Origin: Prolixibacteraceae bacterium
GTDB lineage: Bacteria > Bacteroidota > Bacteroidia > Bacteroidales > Prolixibacteraceae
Assembly (NCBI GenBank): GCA_003457135.1
Contig: DMSQ01000019.1
Coordinates: 1-64,000 of the forward strand
Reading direction: 5' to 3'
DNA length: 64,000 nucleotides
The notes under the pieces are model-generated. The model worked only from the letters and a program-made list of their open reading frames with translations, did no database searches and was not told the origin of the DNA. Each line of letters starts with the position of its first letter. Within the stretch, counting starts at the first letter, position 1. The translations under genes and the position numbers were made by a program. Shown here in pieces: positions 7,752 through 16,974 of the stretch.

Positions 7752-10700
7752 ATGAAAGAGATAAAACGAATTTTCGTATGGGTAATTTTAACCCTGCCTG
7801 TTTTACCAGTGTGGAGTCAGCAGGTTCAGATTGTGAACATGATACCCAATGCCCAGAGCAATGAAACTGCACAGGATAGAGAACCCAACCTCGCTATAAA
7901 TCCTGCAACGCCAAATCAACTTGTCGGCACTGCTTTTACTCCCAATCCGCTTGGCGCCACTGTCCCTCCTTCTGCACCTATTTTTTTCAGTCTTGATGGC
8001 GGCCAGACCTGGGTGTTGAATTCTATAGTTCCCAGCGGCAGCCTGACAAGCGGAACCGGTGATATTACCGCAAAATTTGGAACAACTACCAACTGGCTGT
8101 ATTCAGGTATTCTGAGAAGCCCTGCCAATGCGGGTGCAGCCAGAACGATGGATATCCTCAGGACCGACAGTATAACCGGCATTGGGTTAATGCAATTATT
8201 ATCAACAAGAGATCAGCCGGATCAACCTTATGTGTATGCGGCAACTCCTGATGATGGTGTTGACAGAATGTATGTTGGCAATAACGACCTCGGTGTTGCC
8301 CCGCCATCTGCAATGGTTGACATGTCTTTGAACGGATCTGCGGCAGTTCCTGTTTTAACGTCAATCGTAGTTGAAAGAAGAACGCCTTCAGGTCAGGATG
8401 GTCCTCCGGTACGACTTGCCATCCATCCTGACGGAACCATTTATGGAATATATGTCCAAAGAACAGCATCAGCCGGTATCATCAGGACTGCCAATATTGT
8501 TGTGATCCGTGACGATAACTGGGCAAGCGGAGCAAATCCGTTTTCTGCATTAACTGATCCTGGCGATGGAATTGCAGGAAGAATTGTGATTTCCGGAATT
8601 CAATTTACATTTTCAGGGAATAATACCGCGCTGGGTCAGGAGCGGATAGGTGATAAAGTTACGATTGCCGTTGATCCGAATAACAACAGAAATGTTTATA
8701 TCGCCTGGGTTGATAATACACCCACAGGCGGCGCTGCTAACAATATCCACATCAGAAGATCAACCGATGCAGGAGCAAACTGGTCAGCAAATGATTTATA
8801 CCAGGTTAACAATGCCATAAACCCCGACATCGCGATAAACTCTTTAGGTGAAGTTGCTTTTTCATACCAGCAATTAACCGGAGGAAACTGGTTAAGTATG
8901 ATTGAGCGTACCACCAATGACTTTGTGACAAGAGCAACAAATACTTTGAATACCTTTCCTGATAATACTCCGGCGGGTGGCACATTTTTTCCATACCTCG
9001 GCGATTATGCATACATGACAGCAATGCCAACCGGTAAAGATTTTTGCGGAGTTTTCTCTGCGAGCAACGATCCAACTCCGGCACGTTTCCCCACTGTGCA
9101 ACCAACCTGGCAACGAAATATCAATGTTGCGACCAACCAGCTACGCAATCTTACGAATACTGCAAATGTGGCTGTATCAATCGATCCTTATTTTTACAGG
9201 GTATCTCCTATAGCGACCAATGATGATTTTTACGTGCGGGATTGGACAACAACTGCGGCGAGTAAAGATCTTGGGGAAGAACCTTCCACCAACCCTGTGT
9301 TCTATCACACAAGTGACATTTGGAACCGGAGAAGCAATACAACGGGTACATTTAATGCCAATGACCAACCGGAAAACCAGGATCCCCGGCCAATCGCTGC
9401 AGGACATAATTTTGTGTTTGCCCGGGTTCATCGAAAAGCCATGGGAAATGCAGCCACTGTAAATATGCTGTTCTTAAAATCAGAATTTGGAACAGGAAGT
9501 AATTACCAACTGATTAATGGTGTATCCTCTTTTTCTTCGCTTGCCTTTGCTGCCGCCGATGTCCAGCAAACGATGACATCAGGCGTTCAATGGGATTTAA
9601 TTGATCCGGCTGCAGTGACAGCAAATCACGTCTGTATCGCTGTTGAGATTGCGGGGCCAAATGATCCCAGCGGGAACCCTACCTTATTAGGACGGGCGCC
9701 AGGATGGTCAAACGGAACTGACTTACTGGTTATTTCAGATAATAACAAAGCACAAAGAAATTTACAGGTTTATACCGGAGTGGATGGAAATAGTGACGGC
9801 ATGACTATGTATGCGGTAGCTCACAACGCTGCCTTGTTTGAAAGAGATATGCATATTTTGCTTAATCCTTATGGTAGAAAGAACAGCAGGGATAAATTTA
9901 ATGTGACGGTGGTAGGAGGAAAGGAATCTGGACGAAACAGCGTACATGGCGATACACTTATACTGTCAGGTATGAAACCCTGTGAAAATCGCTGGATTGA
10001 ACTTTCAGTTTATACACTTCCGGCTTTGAACGCAGGACCTGTATCTTATCTTTTTGAAGAAAGAGTAAATAAAATGAAAATCAATGGTTTTGATATTAAT
10101 GTCAAATCCGGAAAGCTTGCTGAAGTCGGTGAAGAGAATCTTGGAGAACATGCATTTGCATTTCAAAGGCTTCTGAAGGAGTTTGGAGTTTCTGATGCAG
10201 AAACTCAGGCAAGGATTTCACTTCAACTACTCCAGGGCGGATTAAATGAATCTGCCTATACTTCTTTCCTGACAAAAAATGGAGCTGAATCAGTAAAAAT
10301 AATTAACGACTTTATTAATAAGCAAGGAAGCGATCCATTTGCCGTAGTTGCAGCAGGCAATAATCTTTCGGATAAAATCCGGATTAAGAACTGGAACCAG
10401 GCCGCTATGGCTCACGGGAATTTTGTGAGAAGAGTAAATGCATGTTTAAGCTATCTTGATAAATCGGGTGGTGATAGAGCTGACATTATTCAGACAATCC
10501 GATGGTTTAAAGATATTGTCAGAAGAAGTGATACTTTTAAACATTCCAAAATAGCTGAAAAAAGCATTGAACAGGCAGGCAATTTTATAACCCGATTTTC
10601 GGAAAGGAAACTTTCTTCTAAAGACTATCCTTCATTTATTGAGAAAAATCAGCCGATGTGGGAGGAATTGGTTAAAAAGCATATTCCGAACCATAATTTT

Positions 10701-10805
10701 GACAAGTTCTTTTCAGCCATGAAACAGAATCTGAAAGATCCAAAACGTCTTCAAAAAAGTCATTGTGAATTTACAATGGAATTGTCACGAAATGTGAAAT
10801 TTTAA
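7752..10805 (+). CDS. Large secreted BNR/Asp-box beta-propeller protein (1017 aa)
   Basis: A signal peptide (residues 1-22, ending VWSQQ) is followed by a sialidase-like fold in the first about 450 residues. Asp-box motifs SLDGGQTW and STDAGANW and the phrases REPNLAINPATPNQLVGTAF, DQPYVYA and KVTIAVDPNNNRNVYIAW are typical of BNR-repeat exo-proteins that bind or act on glycans. A middle beta domain (about 500-770) and a helical C-terminal region (about 780-1010, Lys/Glu-rich) follow. I see no catalytic Arg triad (RIP motif) of true sialidases, so binding or structural function is as likely as catalysis. No T9SS or sortase tail is recognised. It is paired with the lipoprotein just upstream. 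Confidence 0.75.
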   Translation: MKEIKRIFVWVILTLPVLPVWSQQVQIVNMIPNAQSNETAQDREPNLAINPATPNQLVGTAFTPNPLGATVPPSAPIFFSLDGGQTWVLNSIVPSGSLTSGTGDITAKFGTTTNWLYSGILRSPANAGAARTMDILRTDSITGIGLMQLLSTRDQPDQPYVYAATPDDGVDRMYVGNNDLGVAPPSAMVDMSLNGSAAVPVLTSIVVERRTPSGQDGPPVRLAIHPDGTIYGIYVQRTASAGIIRTANIVVIRDDNWASGANPFSALTDPGDGIAGRIVISGIQFTFSGNNTALGQERIGDKVTIAVDPNNNRNVYIAWVDNTPTGGAANNIHIRRSTDAGANWSANDLYQVNNAINPDIAINSLGEVAFSYQQLTGGNWLSMIERTTNDFVTRATNTLNTFPDNTPAGGTFFPYLGDYAYMTAMPTGKDFCGVFSASNDPTPARFPTVQPTWQRNINVATNQLRNLTNTANVAVSIDPYFYRVSPIATNDDFYVRDWTTTAASKDLGEEPSTNPVFYHTSDIWNRRSNTTGTFNANDQPENQDPRPIAAGHNFVFARVHRKAMGNAATVNMLFLKSEFGTGSNYQLINGVSSFSSLAFAAADVQQTMTSGVQWDLIDPAAVTANHVCIAVEIAGPNDPSGNPTLLGRAPGWSNGTDLLVISDNNKAQRNLQVYTGVDGNSDGMTMYAVAHNAALFERDMHILLNPYGRKNSRDKFNVTVVGGKESGRNSVHGDTLILSGMKPCENRWIELSVYTLPALNAGPVSYLFEERVNKMKINGFDINVKSGKLAEVGEENLGEHAFAFQRLLKEFGVSDAETQARISLQLLQGGLNESAYTSFLTKNGAESVKIINDFINKQGSDPFAVVAAGNNLSDKIRIKNWNQAAMAHGNFVRRVNACLSYLDKSGGDRADIIQTIRWFKDIVRRSDTFKHSKIAEKSIEQAGNFITRFSERKLSSKDYPSFIEKNQPMWEELVKKHIPNHNFDKFFSAMKQNLKDPKRLQKSHCEFTMELSRNVKF

Positions 10806-10825
10806 AAATTGAGGCCGCACCGAGA

Positions 10826-10907
10826 AGTCATCCGATGAATGTTTTTTGCAAAAGACTTAAATATTTTCAGTTTGTTAATCAGTTAATTAAGAATTCATCA
10901 GATGACT
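10826..10907. promoter_or_regulatory. Twin TCATC-N-GATGA palindromes forming a large inverted repeat
   Basis: 10826-10840 (AGTCATCCGATGAAT) and 10893-10907 (ATTCATCAGATGACT) are inverted copies with one G-U-compatible mismatch. Each also contains an 11-bp palindrome TCATC-N-GATGA (10828-10838; 10895-10905). They may be paired operator sites or a stem with a 52-nt loop ending the upstream transcript. No T-tract follows directly. Confidence 0.4.
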
Positions 10908-11099
10908 AAATTACTGTTCTTTTATTTTTAGGAGTTCGTTTAAAATGCAATAATTTATTTTAGGCAATAAAAAATGTTTTAGTTGGGCAAAAGATTCCTT
11001 ACATCATTTAGGTATAGCCAGTGGCGAAAAGCTGGATTTGGTTTACCCTGATATTTTGGAAAGATGCCGTAATGCTGCTGGGTTTGCTTTCACGCTAAA

Positions 11100-11187
11100 A
11101 ACAGTTAACCAAAAGCTAGACTGCAAACAATGTTTTTCATAACTTTGAGAAAACCAAACCACTAAATCCCGAAAAATGCAACAAACC
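11100..11187 (+). repeat. Dispersed promoter/leader repeat, copy B
   Basis: Matches copy A (6598-6690) including TAACTTTGAGAAAA and AAATCCCGAAAAATG. Its -7 box TAACTTTG is at 11140-11147, with a degenerate -33 (TAG, 11117-11119) at the same 20-base spacing. The ATG at 11176 opens only 10 codons. It may now supply the promoter of deoC, which starts 76 bases downstream. The rest of the gap 10908-11263 shows no recognisable gene. Confidence 0.5.
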
Positions 11188-11263
11188 ACATCCTTGCCTT
11201 TGGTTTGACGGACAAGCCAAAGCAGTAGCCGACTTCCATTGTTCAATTTAAATCTCAAATCCC

Positions 11264-11983
11264 ATGAACGAAATCGTTTACAAACTGGCAAAAATGATTG
11301 ACCATTCCATTCTTCATCCAACAATGACCGATGAAGATTTAGCCAGGGAATGTGGAGTAGCCCTGAAATATGACGTAGCATCCGTTTGTGTCAAACCTTA
11401 TGCGGTTATACAAGCCGCTGATATTCTGAAAGGAAGCGATGTGCTGGTTGGCTGTGTGATTGGTTTTCCTGCCGGAAATTCAGCCATTCCCGTCAAAGTA
11501 TTTGAAGCCGAAACTGCCTGTAATGACGGCGCAGTGGAAATAGACATGGTCATTAACATTGGCAAGGCATTACAAGGTGATTGGGCTTACATCACCAAAG
11601 AAATTAAATCAGTGACCGATATTTGCCATTGGTACCATGCTGTTGTAAAAGTTATTTTTGAAACCGACTACATAACCAAAGAATCTGATGTGGTTAAACT
11701 TTGCCTGATTTGTACCGAAGTGGGAGCCGACTATGTAAAAACATCCTCTGGTTTTGGCTTTGTGAAACAGGCCAGCGGCGATTACAATTATGTGGGAGCG
11801 ACTATTCCGGTTCTGGAACTGATGAAAAAAAGTGTTGGCCCGAAGGTAAAAGTGAAAGCTGCCGGTGGAGTTCGCACGCTTGACCAACTTATCGCCGTTC
11901 GAGAAGCCGGATGTTCAAGATGCGGCGCTACTGCTACAATCACGATAATGGAAGACGCGATCAAACGCTTCGGAAACGGCTAA
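11264..11983 (+). CDS. deoC: Deoxyribose-phosphate aldolase
   Basis: DeoC cleaves 2-deoxyribose-5-phosphate to glyceraldehyde-3-phosphate and acetaldehyde in deoxynucleoside catabolism. The 239-residue protein has the whole TIM-barrel fold: MIDHSILHP at the N-terminus, CVIGFPAGN, EIDMVINIG, the Schiff-base Lys159 in DYVKTSSGFGF, and the second active-site lysine region KVKAAGGVRT. No signal peptide, so cytosolic. It stands alone, 280 bases after the nearest repeat region, but a nucleoside hydrolase gene lies 6 kb upstream on the same strand, so nucleoside use may be linked (inference). Confidence 0.96.
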   Translation: MNEIVYKLAKMIDHSILHPTMTDEDLARECGVALKYDVASVCVKPYAVIQAADILKGSDVLVGCVIGFPAGNSAIPVKVFEAETACNDGAVEIDMVINIGKALQGDWAYITKEIKSVTDICHWYHAVVKVIFETDYITKESDVVKLCLICTEVGADYVKTSSGFGFVKQASGDYNYVGATIPVLELMKKSVGPKVKVKAAGGVRTLDQLIAVREAGCSRCGATATITIMEDAIKRFGNG

Positions 11984-12056
11984 GAATTACTATATTTACC
12001 ATTACAAATGCTGTTTCTGCTGAAAAAAGTATCAAAAAAAACAAAGGAGAATCACT

Positions 12057-12803
12057 ATGAAAACCTCATCGGTCTGGATCGCTTCAATTGCTCTGGTTGT
12101 AAGTTTTGGAATAAATGCCTTACTGATCGGGAGGTCGCTTCAACGCTTCAGGAATGAAGACCGCAGTGTCAGTGTCAAAGGATTTTCTGAAAGAGAAGTA
12201 AAATCTGACCTGGCTGTGTGGATCATCCAGACACGAATGGCAGACAACGATTTGATGGAAGGGAGCAGAGCTGTTGAAGCTGCAAAAAATAAAGTGATTG
12301 ATTTTTTGCTTCAGAACCAGATTAAACAAGACGAAATTATTGTTGAAGGTGTTGGAGTACTTGACAAAAAGGCCCAGCAATACGATAATTTTCAGCAGGG
12401 AAGCGCTTTCCGATACCTGATAACGCAAAAATTGCAGATCAGAAGTAGTAATGTTGATTTGATACAGAAAGTCAGCAGGATGACCGGAGAACTCCTTCAG
12501 GTTGGGGTATTTCTTTCGAGTAGTGATTACGGAAACCCACTTCAGTTTTATTTTACCAAACTGAACGATATTAAACCGGAAATGATTACCGAAGCCACTC
12601 AAAATGCGCGAAAAGCAGCCGAACAATTTGCAGTCGAAAACAATTCAAAACTGGGTCAGCTAAAGAAAGCTAATCAGGGATTATTTACCATTGTTGACCG
12701 TACAGCCTCACTTTCGGGTGGCGAAGGTGGTTATGCTTCAGGGACAAATGATTTGTACAAAAAAGTAAGGGTAGTCATTTCTGCCGAATACTCCATTGAT
12801 TAG
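12057..12803 (+). CDS. SIMPL-domain (DUF541) membrane-anchored protein
   Basis: A 248-residue protein with an N-terminal membrane anchor (residues 7-27) and one SIMPL/DUF541 domain: SVSVKGFSEREVKSDLAVW, the heptad-like helix, and the terminal KKVRVVISAEYSI strand. Relatives include periplasmic BP26/OMP28-like proteins and YggE; their biochemical role is little known, linked to oxidative stress and envelope integrity. An AAAGGAG sequence about 8 bases before the ATG is a rare clear Shine-Dalgarno site in this window and supports this start. A strong hairpin terminator follows. Confidence 0.88.
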   Translation: MKTSSVWIASIALVVSFGINALLIGRSLQRFRNEDRSVSVKGFSEREVKSDLAVWIIQTRMADNDLMEGSRAVEAAKNKVIDFLLQNQIKQDEIIVEGVGVLDKKAQQYDNFQQGSAFRYLITQKLQIRSSNVDLIQKVSRMTGELLQVGVFLSSSDYGNPLQFYFTKLNDIKPEMITEATQNARKAAEQFAVENNSKLGQLKKANQGLFTIVDRTASLSGGEGGYASGTNDLYKKVRVVISAEYSID

Positions 12804-12813
12804 GAAGCGGAAT

Positions 12814-12846
12814 ACTCACGGGGTAATTTGAAATCACCCCGTGAGT
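12814..12846 (+). terminator. Hairpin terminator between convergent genes
   Basis: A perfect 11-bp stem (ACTCACGGGGT, 12814-12824; ACCCCGTGAGT, 12836-12846) with an 11-nt loop lies 11 bases after the SIMPL gene stop and between convergent genes. No long T-run follows, so it may act for both directions or be a repeat: its ACTCAC/GTGAGT ends echo the elements at 51.9 and 53.2 kb. Confidence 0.6.
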
Positions 12847-12858
12847 AACCCAACTCAA

Positions 12859-12877
12859 TTACTGAACACTGCGACTG
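12859..12877. repeat. 19-bp dispersed repeat, copy 1
   Basis: TTACTGAACACTGCGACTG is identical here and at 28094-28112. Both copies lie a few bases past the 3' end of a - strand gene, in the same orientation. It may be a small dispersed intergenic repeat. Confidence 0.5.
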
Positions 12878-12882
12878 CAAAC

Positions 12883-14286
12883 TTATTCCTCCTCCACATA
12901 CAACTGAGCAGTTTCAACCCGCGTGACCACAATGCGTGTTCCTTTTTCAATCATTCCCGATTCGGCAAGGGCATCGTAGTTTTTACCTTCGATACTGATT
13001 TTTCCGGATGGACGTAAAGTGGTGACAGCGATTCCTTTTTTCCCTTTCAGGAACATTAGTTCAGGATCAACTCCCACGTAGCCTTCTTTTATACTCATCA
13101 CTTCTTTGAGCGAAAGGTGCGAAAACTGACCCTTTTCTGTGGTGAACAGCTTTTGACTAAGATAAATGGCCAGGCCAATTCCAGCAACAGAACCTATAAA
13201 TACAGTTCCGACCGCTGTAAGTAAATCGGCCATATTCACGTGCTCAAAAGTGAAGTCAACATTTTTGATCAGGCTAAGGACCAAACCTGTAAAAGCGAGC
13301 GTAATTCCTGAAATGCCGGTTATCCCAAAACCGGGAACAACAAAAATTTCAAGCGCTATCAGAATCAGTCCAATTACAAAAAGCAGGATTTCCCAGTTGG
13401 CAGCTAATCCTTCAAGGTAAAGGGGCGAGAAATACAAAACAGCTCCAACAATGGCAACCCCTAAAGCAAATCCGATTCCCGGCGACTGCATTTCGAAATA
13501 GATTCCGCCCAGAATCATCATGATCAGAATCCCCGAAACGATTGGATTCACCATAAAACCGATAAACTTCTCGAGAGCAGTCGGTTTATATTCCACGATC
13601 CGGGCATTTTCCATTTCATTAAGTTTGAGCACTTCGTCAACACTTTCGCAAATACCTTCACAAAAGCCGTTTTTCACAGCTTCGGCAGGTGTAAAAGTCA
13701 GTATTTTGCCCGAATCAATTACATTCGGAATAAAAATCCGGTCGTCCACCATCGCCTCAGCAATCTGTGGGTCGCGTTTCCACTTGTAAGTCGTATCCTG
13801 GCCGGCAATTATGGTGTCGCGTCCGTGTGCTTCGGCAGTAGCCCGCATAGTTGAACGCATGTACGATTGGTATTTATCCGGCATTTTTTCGCCAGTCTGG
13901 TTAACTACCGTTGCAGCGCCAATCGAAGAGCCAGTTCGCATGTAAATGCGGTCGCAGGCAATCGAAATTAATGCGCCAGCCGATGCCGCATTGTTGTCTA
14001 TAAACACAACCACCGGAATTTTGCTGTTCAGGATACGGGTCCGGATCGAATCGGCATCAACTACCGTTCCACCGTAAGTATTCATGTGGATCAGGAACAG
14101 ATCGGCTTTCAGGCTGTCGGCAGCTTCAAAAGCCTGTTTCGTTTGCCGCCAGATGGCCGGGGCAATGTTTTCTTTGATGTTGAACTTGTAAACCAGTTTA
14201 TCAGTTTTTAATATTTTATCCTGAGAAAAAGAGTCAGAAATTCCGAATAACAGACATAAAATAAAGATGATTATTTGTGATTTCAT
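12883..14286 (-). CDS. NfeD-family membrane protease (ClpP-class serine protease)
   Basis: A 467-residue NfeD1b-type protein. The signal peptide (1-21) is followed by a ClpP/crotonase-like protease domain (about 30-220). Visible are HMNTYGGTVVDADSIR, which forms the substrate groove, and DNNAASAGALISIACD, with the nucleophile Ser after A-A and the catalytic Lys region downstream. Then come about five hydrophobic segments (about 240-380), and a C-terminal OB-fold NfeD domain (GKKGIAVTTLRPSGKISIEG). The family cleaves stomatin-type membrane proteins and affects membrane quality control. No stomatin (slipin) gene is adjacent here, though the two are often paired. The gene ends in convergent arrangement with the SIMPL gene. 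Confidence 0.92.
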   Translation of the reverse strand: MKSQIIIFILCLLFGISDSFSQDKILKTDKLVYKFNIKENIAPAIWRQTKQAFEAADSLKADLFLIHMNTYGGTVVDADSIRTRILNSKIPVVVFIDNNAASAGALISIACDRIYMRTGSSIGAATVVNQTGEKMPDKYQSYMRSTMRATAEAHGRDTIIAGQDTTYKWKRDPQIAEAMVDDRIFIPNVIDSGKILTFTPAEAVKNGFCEGICESVDEVLKLNEMENARIVEYKPTALEKFIGFMVNPIVSGILIMMILGGIYFEMQSPGIGFALGVAIVGAVLYFSPLYLEGLAANWEILLFVIGLILIALEIFVVPGFGITGISGITLAFTGLVLSLIKNVDFTFEHVNMADLLTAVGTVFIGSVAGIGLAIYLSQKLFTTEKGQFSHLSLKEVMSIKEGYVGVDPELMFLKGKKGIAVTTLRPSGKISIEGKNYDALAESGMIEKGTRIVVTRVETAQLYVEEE

Positions 14287-14430
14287 GCGCTCAATTTTTA
14301 AATGTCAAATTTACTAATTGTGTATTACTTTATTCTGTATGTTATGCATTTTATAGGGGCAAATTAATACATTTTCTTGATTTTCATGCTACTGAAAATT
14401 ATTGAAATTGAGTCTTCACAACGAGGGGAT

Positions 14431-14465
14431 AAAAAAGGCCACCCATTTCACAATGAGCAGCCTTT
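14431..14465 (-). terminator. Rho-independent terminator of rny
   Basis: Read on the - strand, AAAGGCTGCTCA pairs over 12 bp (several G-U pairs) with TGGGTGGCCTTT and runs into TTTTTT. It lies 29 bases beyond the rny stop codon. The remaining gap to 14287 is AT-rich with no gene. Confidence 0.75.
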
Positions 14466-14493
14466 GATATATCATTAAAATGAAAGTTTAAAT

Positions 14494-16047
14494 CTATTTC
14501 GCATAGCTGATGGCACGCATTTCGCGTATCACGGTGATTTTGATTTGGCCCGGATAGGTCATTTCATCCTGAATGCGTTTGGCAATATCGAACGATAACT
14601 GTTCCGATTCTTTATCGCCGATTTTATCGCTTCCAACAATTACCCGTAATTCGCGTCCGGCCTGAATGGCGTAGGTTTTCAGTACTCCCGGATATGAAAG
14701 TGCCAGTTCTTCCAGTGTTTTTAAACGTTTGATGTACGATTCAACCACTTCGCGGCGGGCGCCGGGGCGGGCTCCTGAAATAGCATCGCAAACCTGGACA
14801 ATCGGAGCCAGCAAGGTCGTCATTTCAACTTCGTCGTGATGCGCTCCGATTGCGTTGCAAATATCAGGTTTTTCCTTAAAGCGTTCGGCCAGCTTCATTC
14901 CCAGAACTGCGTGTGGTAATTCAGGTTCGTCATCGGGCACTTTACCAATATCGTGTAATAATCCGGCACGCTTGGCAGCTTTGGCATTCAGGCCTAATTC
15001 GGTTGCCATGATGGCACAAAGATTGGCCACTTCGCGTGAGTGCTGTAGTAAATTCTGGCCGTACGATGAGCGGTATTTCATTTTACCAATCATGCGGATC
15101 AGTTCAGGATGCAAGCCGTGAACTCCCAAATCAATGGTGGTACGTTTACCGGTTTCAATAATTTCTTCTTCAACCTGTTTGCGTACTTTTTCGACCACTT
15201 CCTCGATACGGGCCGGATGGATTCGTCCGTCGGTTACCAGTTGATGTAACGCAAGGCGGGCAATCTCGCGGCGAACCGGATCAAATCCTGAAAGTACAAT
15301 GGCTTCAGGAGTATCGTCCACAATAATTTCCACTCCGGTTGCAGCTTCCAGAGCACGGATGTTTCGGCCCTCGCGACCAATGATACGGCCTTTGATTTCG
15401 TCGCTTTCGATGTGAAAAATGGTCACCGAATTCTCGATGGCGGTTTCGGTAGCAACACGCTGTATGGTTTTAACCACCACTTTCTTGGCTTCTTTATTGG
15501 CCGAAAGTTTAGCTTCTTCCATAATCTCGTTGATGTACGACATGGCTTCCGTTTTCGCCTCGTTTTTCAACGATTCAACAAGCTGGGCTTTCGCTTCATC
15601 GGCTGAAAGGCCCGACAAAACTTCAAGTTTTTCCAAATGTTTCCGGTGAAGGATCTCCACTTCATTTTCTTTCTTTTCCAGAATTTCGAGCTGATTGTTC
15701 AGGTTTTCGCGGATAACATCAACTTCATGTTTCGAAGTTTCAAAGTCCCTGATTTCCCTGTTAAGCTCATCCCTGCGCTGATTAATTGAAGCTTCGCGCT
15801 GTTTAATTTTAGCCTCGAAACTGTTGATCTTGTTGTTCTTTTCATTGATGTACTCTTCGTGTTCAGATTTTAACTGAAGGAATTTTTCTTTCGCCTGAAG
15901 CATTTTATCTTTTTTGATCACTTCACCTTCAGATTCAGCTTCTGAAACAATTTTGTTTTTTTTGCTTTTCAATGCCTTGTCCCACATAAAGTAGGAAAGC
16001 ACTCCGCCGCCTAAAAAACCAGCTATAACATATATAAAAATCTCCAT
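14494..16047 (-). CDS. rny: Ribonuclease Y
   Basis: RNase Y is a membrane-anchored endoribonuclease that starts mRNA decay. The start is taken at 16047 (MEIFIYVIAGFLGGGVLSYF) because this places the single N-terminal membrane helix correctly; an in-frame start at 16092 would add 15 polar residues. A long charged coiled coil (about 25-190) is followed by a KH RNA-binding domain (IKGRIIGREGRNIRALEAAT) and an HD domain with the metal ligands in GLLHDIGKV and GAHHDEVE. The 517-residue length is standard. It follows zapA by 116 bases on the same strand, a conserved grouping in Bacteroidota. Confidence 0.97.
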   Translation of the reverse strand: MEIFIYVIAGFLGGGVLSYFMWDKALKSKKNKIVSEAESEGEVIKKDKMLQAKEKFLQLKSEHEEYINEKNNKINSFEAKIKQREASINQRRDELNREIRDFETSKHEVDVIRENLNNQLEILEKKENEVEILHRKHLEKLEVLSGLSADEAKAQLVESLKNEAKTEAMSYINEIMEEAKLSANKEAKKVVVKTIQRVATETAIENSVTIFHIESDEIKGRIIGREGRNIRALEAATGVEIIVDDTPEAIVLSGFDPVRREIARLALHQLVTDGRIHPARIEEVVEKVRKQVEEEIIETGKRTTIDLGVHGLHPELIRMIGKMKYRSSYGQNLLQHSREVANLCAIMATELGLNAKAAKRAGLLHDIGKVPDDEPELPHAVLGMKLAERFKEKPDICNAIGAHHDEVEMTTLLAPIVQVCDAISGARPGARREVVESYIKRLKTLEELALSYPGVLKTYAIQAGRELRVIVGSDKIGDKESEQLSFDIAKRIQDEMTYPGQIKITVIREMRAISYAK

Positions 16048-16163
16048 TGGTAATTTATTAAACTTGTTAAAACTATAAACCCGCATTCCCATTCAAAAGC
16101 CGGGTATTCTTTAGAATTCCGGAATTTAAATAAAAAATGCGGGTTTTCGAACTATGATAAAAT

Positions 16164-16457
16164 TTATTCCCTCAATGATAAATAATCGCCCAATTCTTCG
16201 TCGAGTTTTTTGAGCTCATCAAATAAAGGCGACTGGTTGACTTTTTCTTCCAAATCAATATTTTTCACAACAAATTGAAAAGCAGCCATTGCTATAAAAT
16301 CCTGCGAATCGCTATTGACGTACTTTTGACGGTACTGGAGAACAATGTCATTTATTATTTTGGCAGCTTTCCGGAATTTCTCTTCGTTTTCTTTTTCAAC
16401 TTTCAACGGATAATTTCGTCCGTCAATTTTAATATTTATGGAAAGCTTCTCTGTCAT
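16164..16457 (-). CDS. zapA: Cell division protein ZapA
   Basis: A 97-residue ZapA: N-terminal beta domain (INIKIDGRNYPLKVEKENEE), then the helix with IAMAAFQFVVKNIDLEEKV leading into a coiled coil. ZapA tetramers cross-link FtsZ filaments and stabilise the Z-ring in the cytosol. It is preceded by a small coiled-coil gene only 11 bases upstream and followed by rny, so the three probably form one transcript. Confidence 0.9.
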   Translation of the reverse strand: MTEKLSINIKIDGRNYPLKVEKENEEKFRKAAKIINDIVLQYRQKYVNSDSQDFIAMAAFQFVVKNIDLEEKVNQSPLFDELKKLDEELGDYLSLRE

Positions 16458-16468
16458 TTATCTTTGTA

Positions 16469-16762
16469 TTACTTGTTTAATAGAGCAATACATTTATCAA
16501 TTTCCCGCACTAATTTTTGTATCTTGTTTTTTGCGTCTTTGTTCTCATCGTCTGACGCATTTAACATTCTGGCTATTTTCAAATTCCCGTATTTCTGTTC
16601 AATGATACTATTTTCCTGACGAAGTCGAAGTATTGTTTCTTCCAGATTACCAATTTTTTCAAGTAGCTGACTTTTTTCCTTTTTAAGCAAATCATGTTTT
16701 GCAATAATCTGCGTAATCTTCAACTTGAAATCTACCAGTAAATTTTTCTCCTGATCAGTCAT
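16469..16762 (-). CDS. Small coiled-coil protein upstream of zapA
   Basis: A 97-residue, highly charged, almost entirely helical protein with heptads from about residue 5 to 60 (LLKKEKSQLLEKIGNLEETI) and a second helix at the end. No enzymatic motif or membrane segment. A coiled-coil gene in this place before zapA is common in Bacteroidota. A ZapB-like role, bridging ZapA to other division proteins, is an inference from position and structure only. Confidence 0.75.
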   Translation of the reverse strand: MTDQEKNLLVDFKLKITQIIAKHDLLKKEKSQLLEKIGNLEETILRLRQENSIIEQKYGNLKIARMLNASDDENKDAKNKIQKLVREIDKCIALLNK

Positions 16763-16974
16763 TTCGTTTCACTTTCACTCGAATACAAATTCATAAATGG
16801 CCAAAGACACGTTTTAATCAAAATCTTCACAACGATTTGTGACTCATTCTCCGACAAAATTAACATTTTTGCCCAATACCCGAAATTTGGCGCCATATTA
16901 TTTTGTTTTTCAGCAAACCGGACATTCTGCGCTTCGTTTTAATAAGTTTTATATTTTCGCCATCCAAATCAAAC

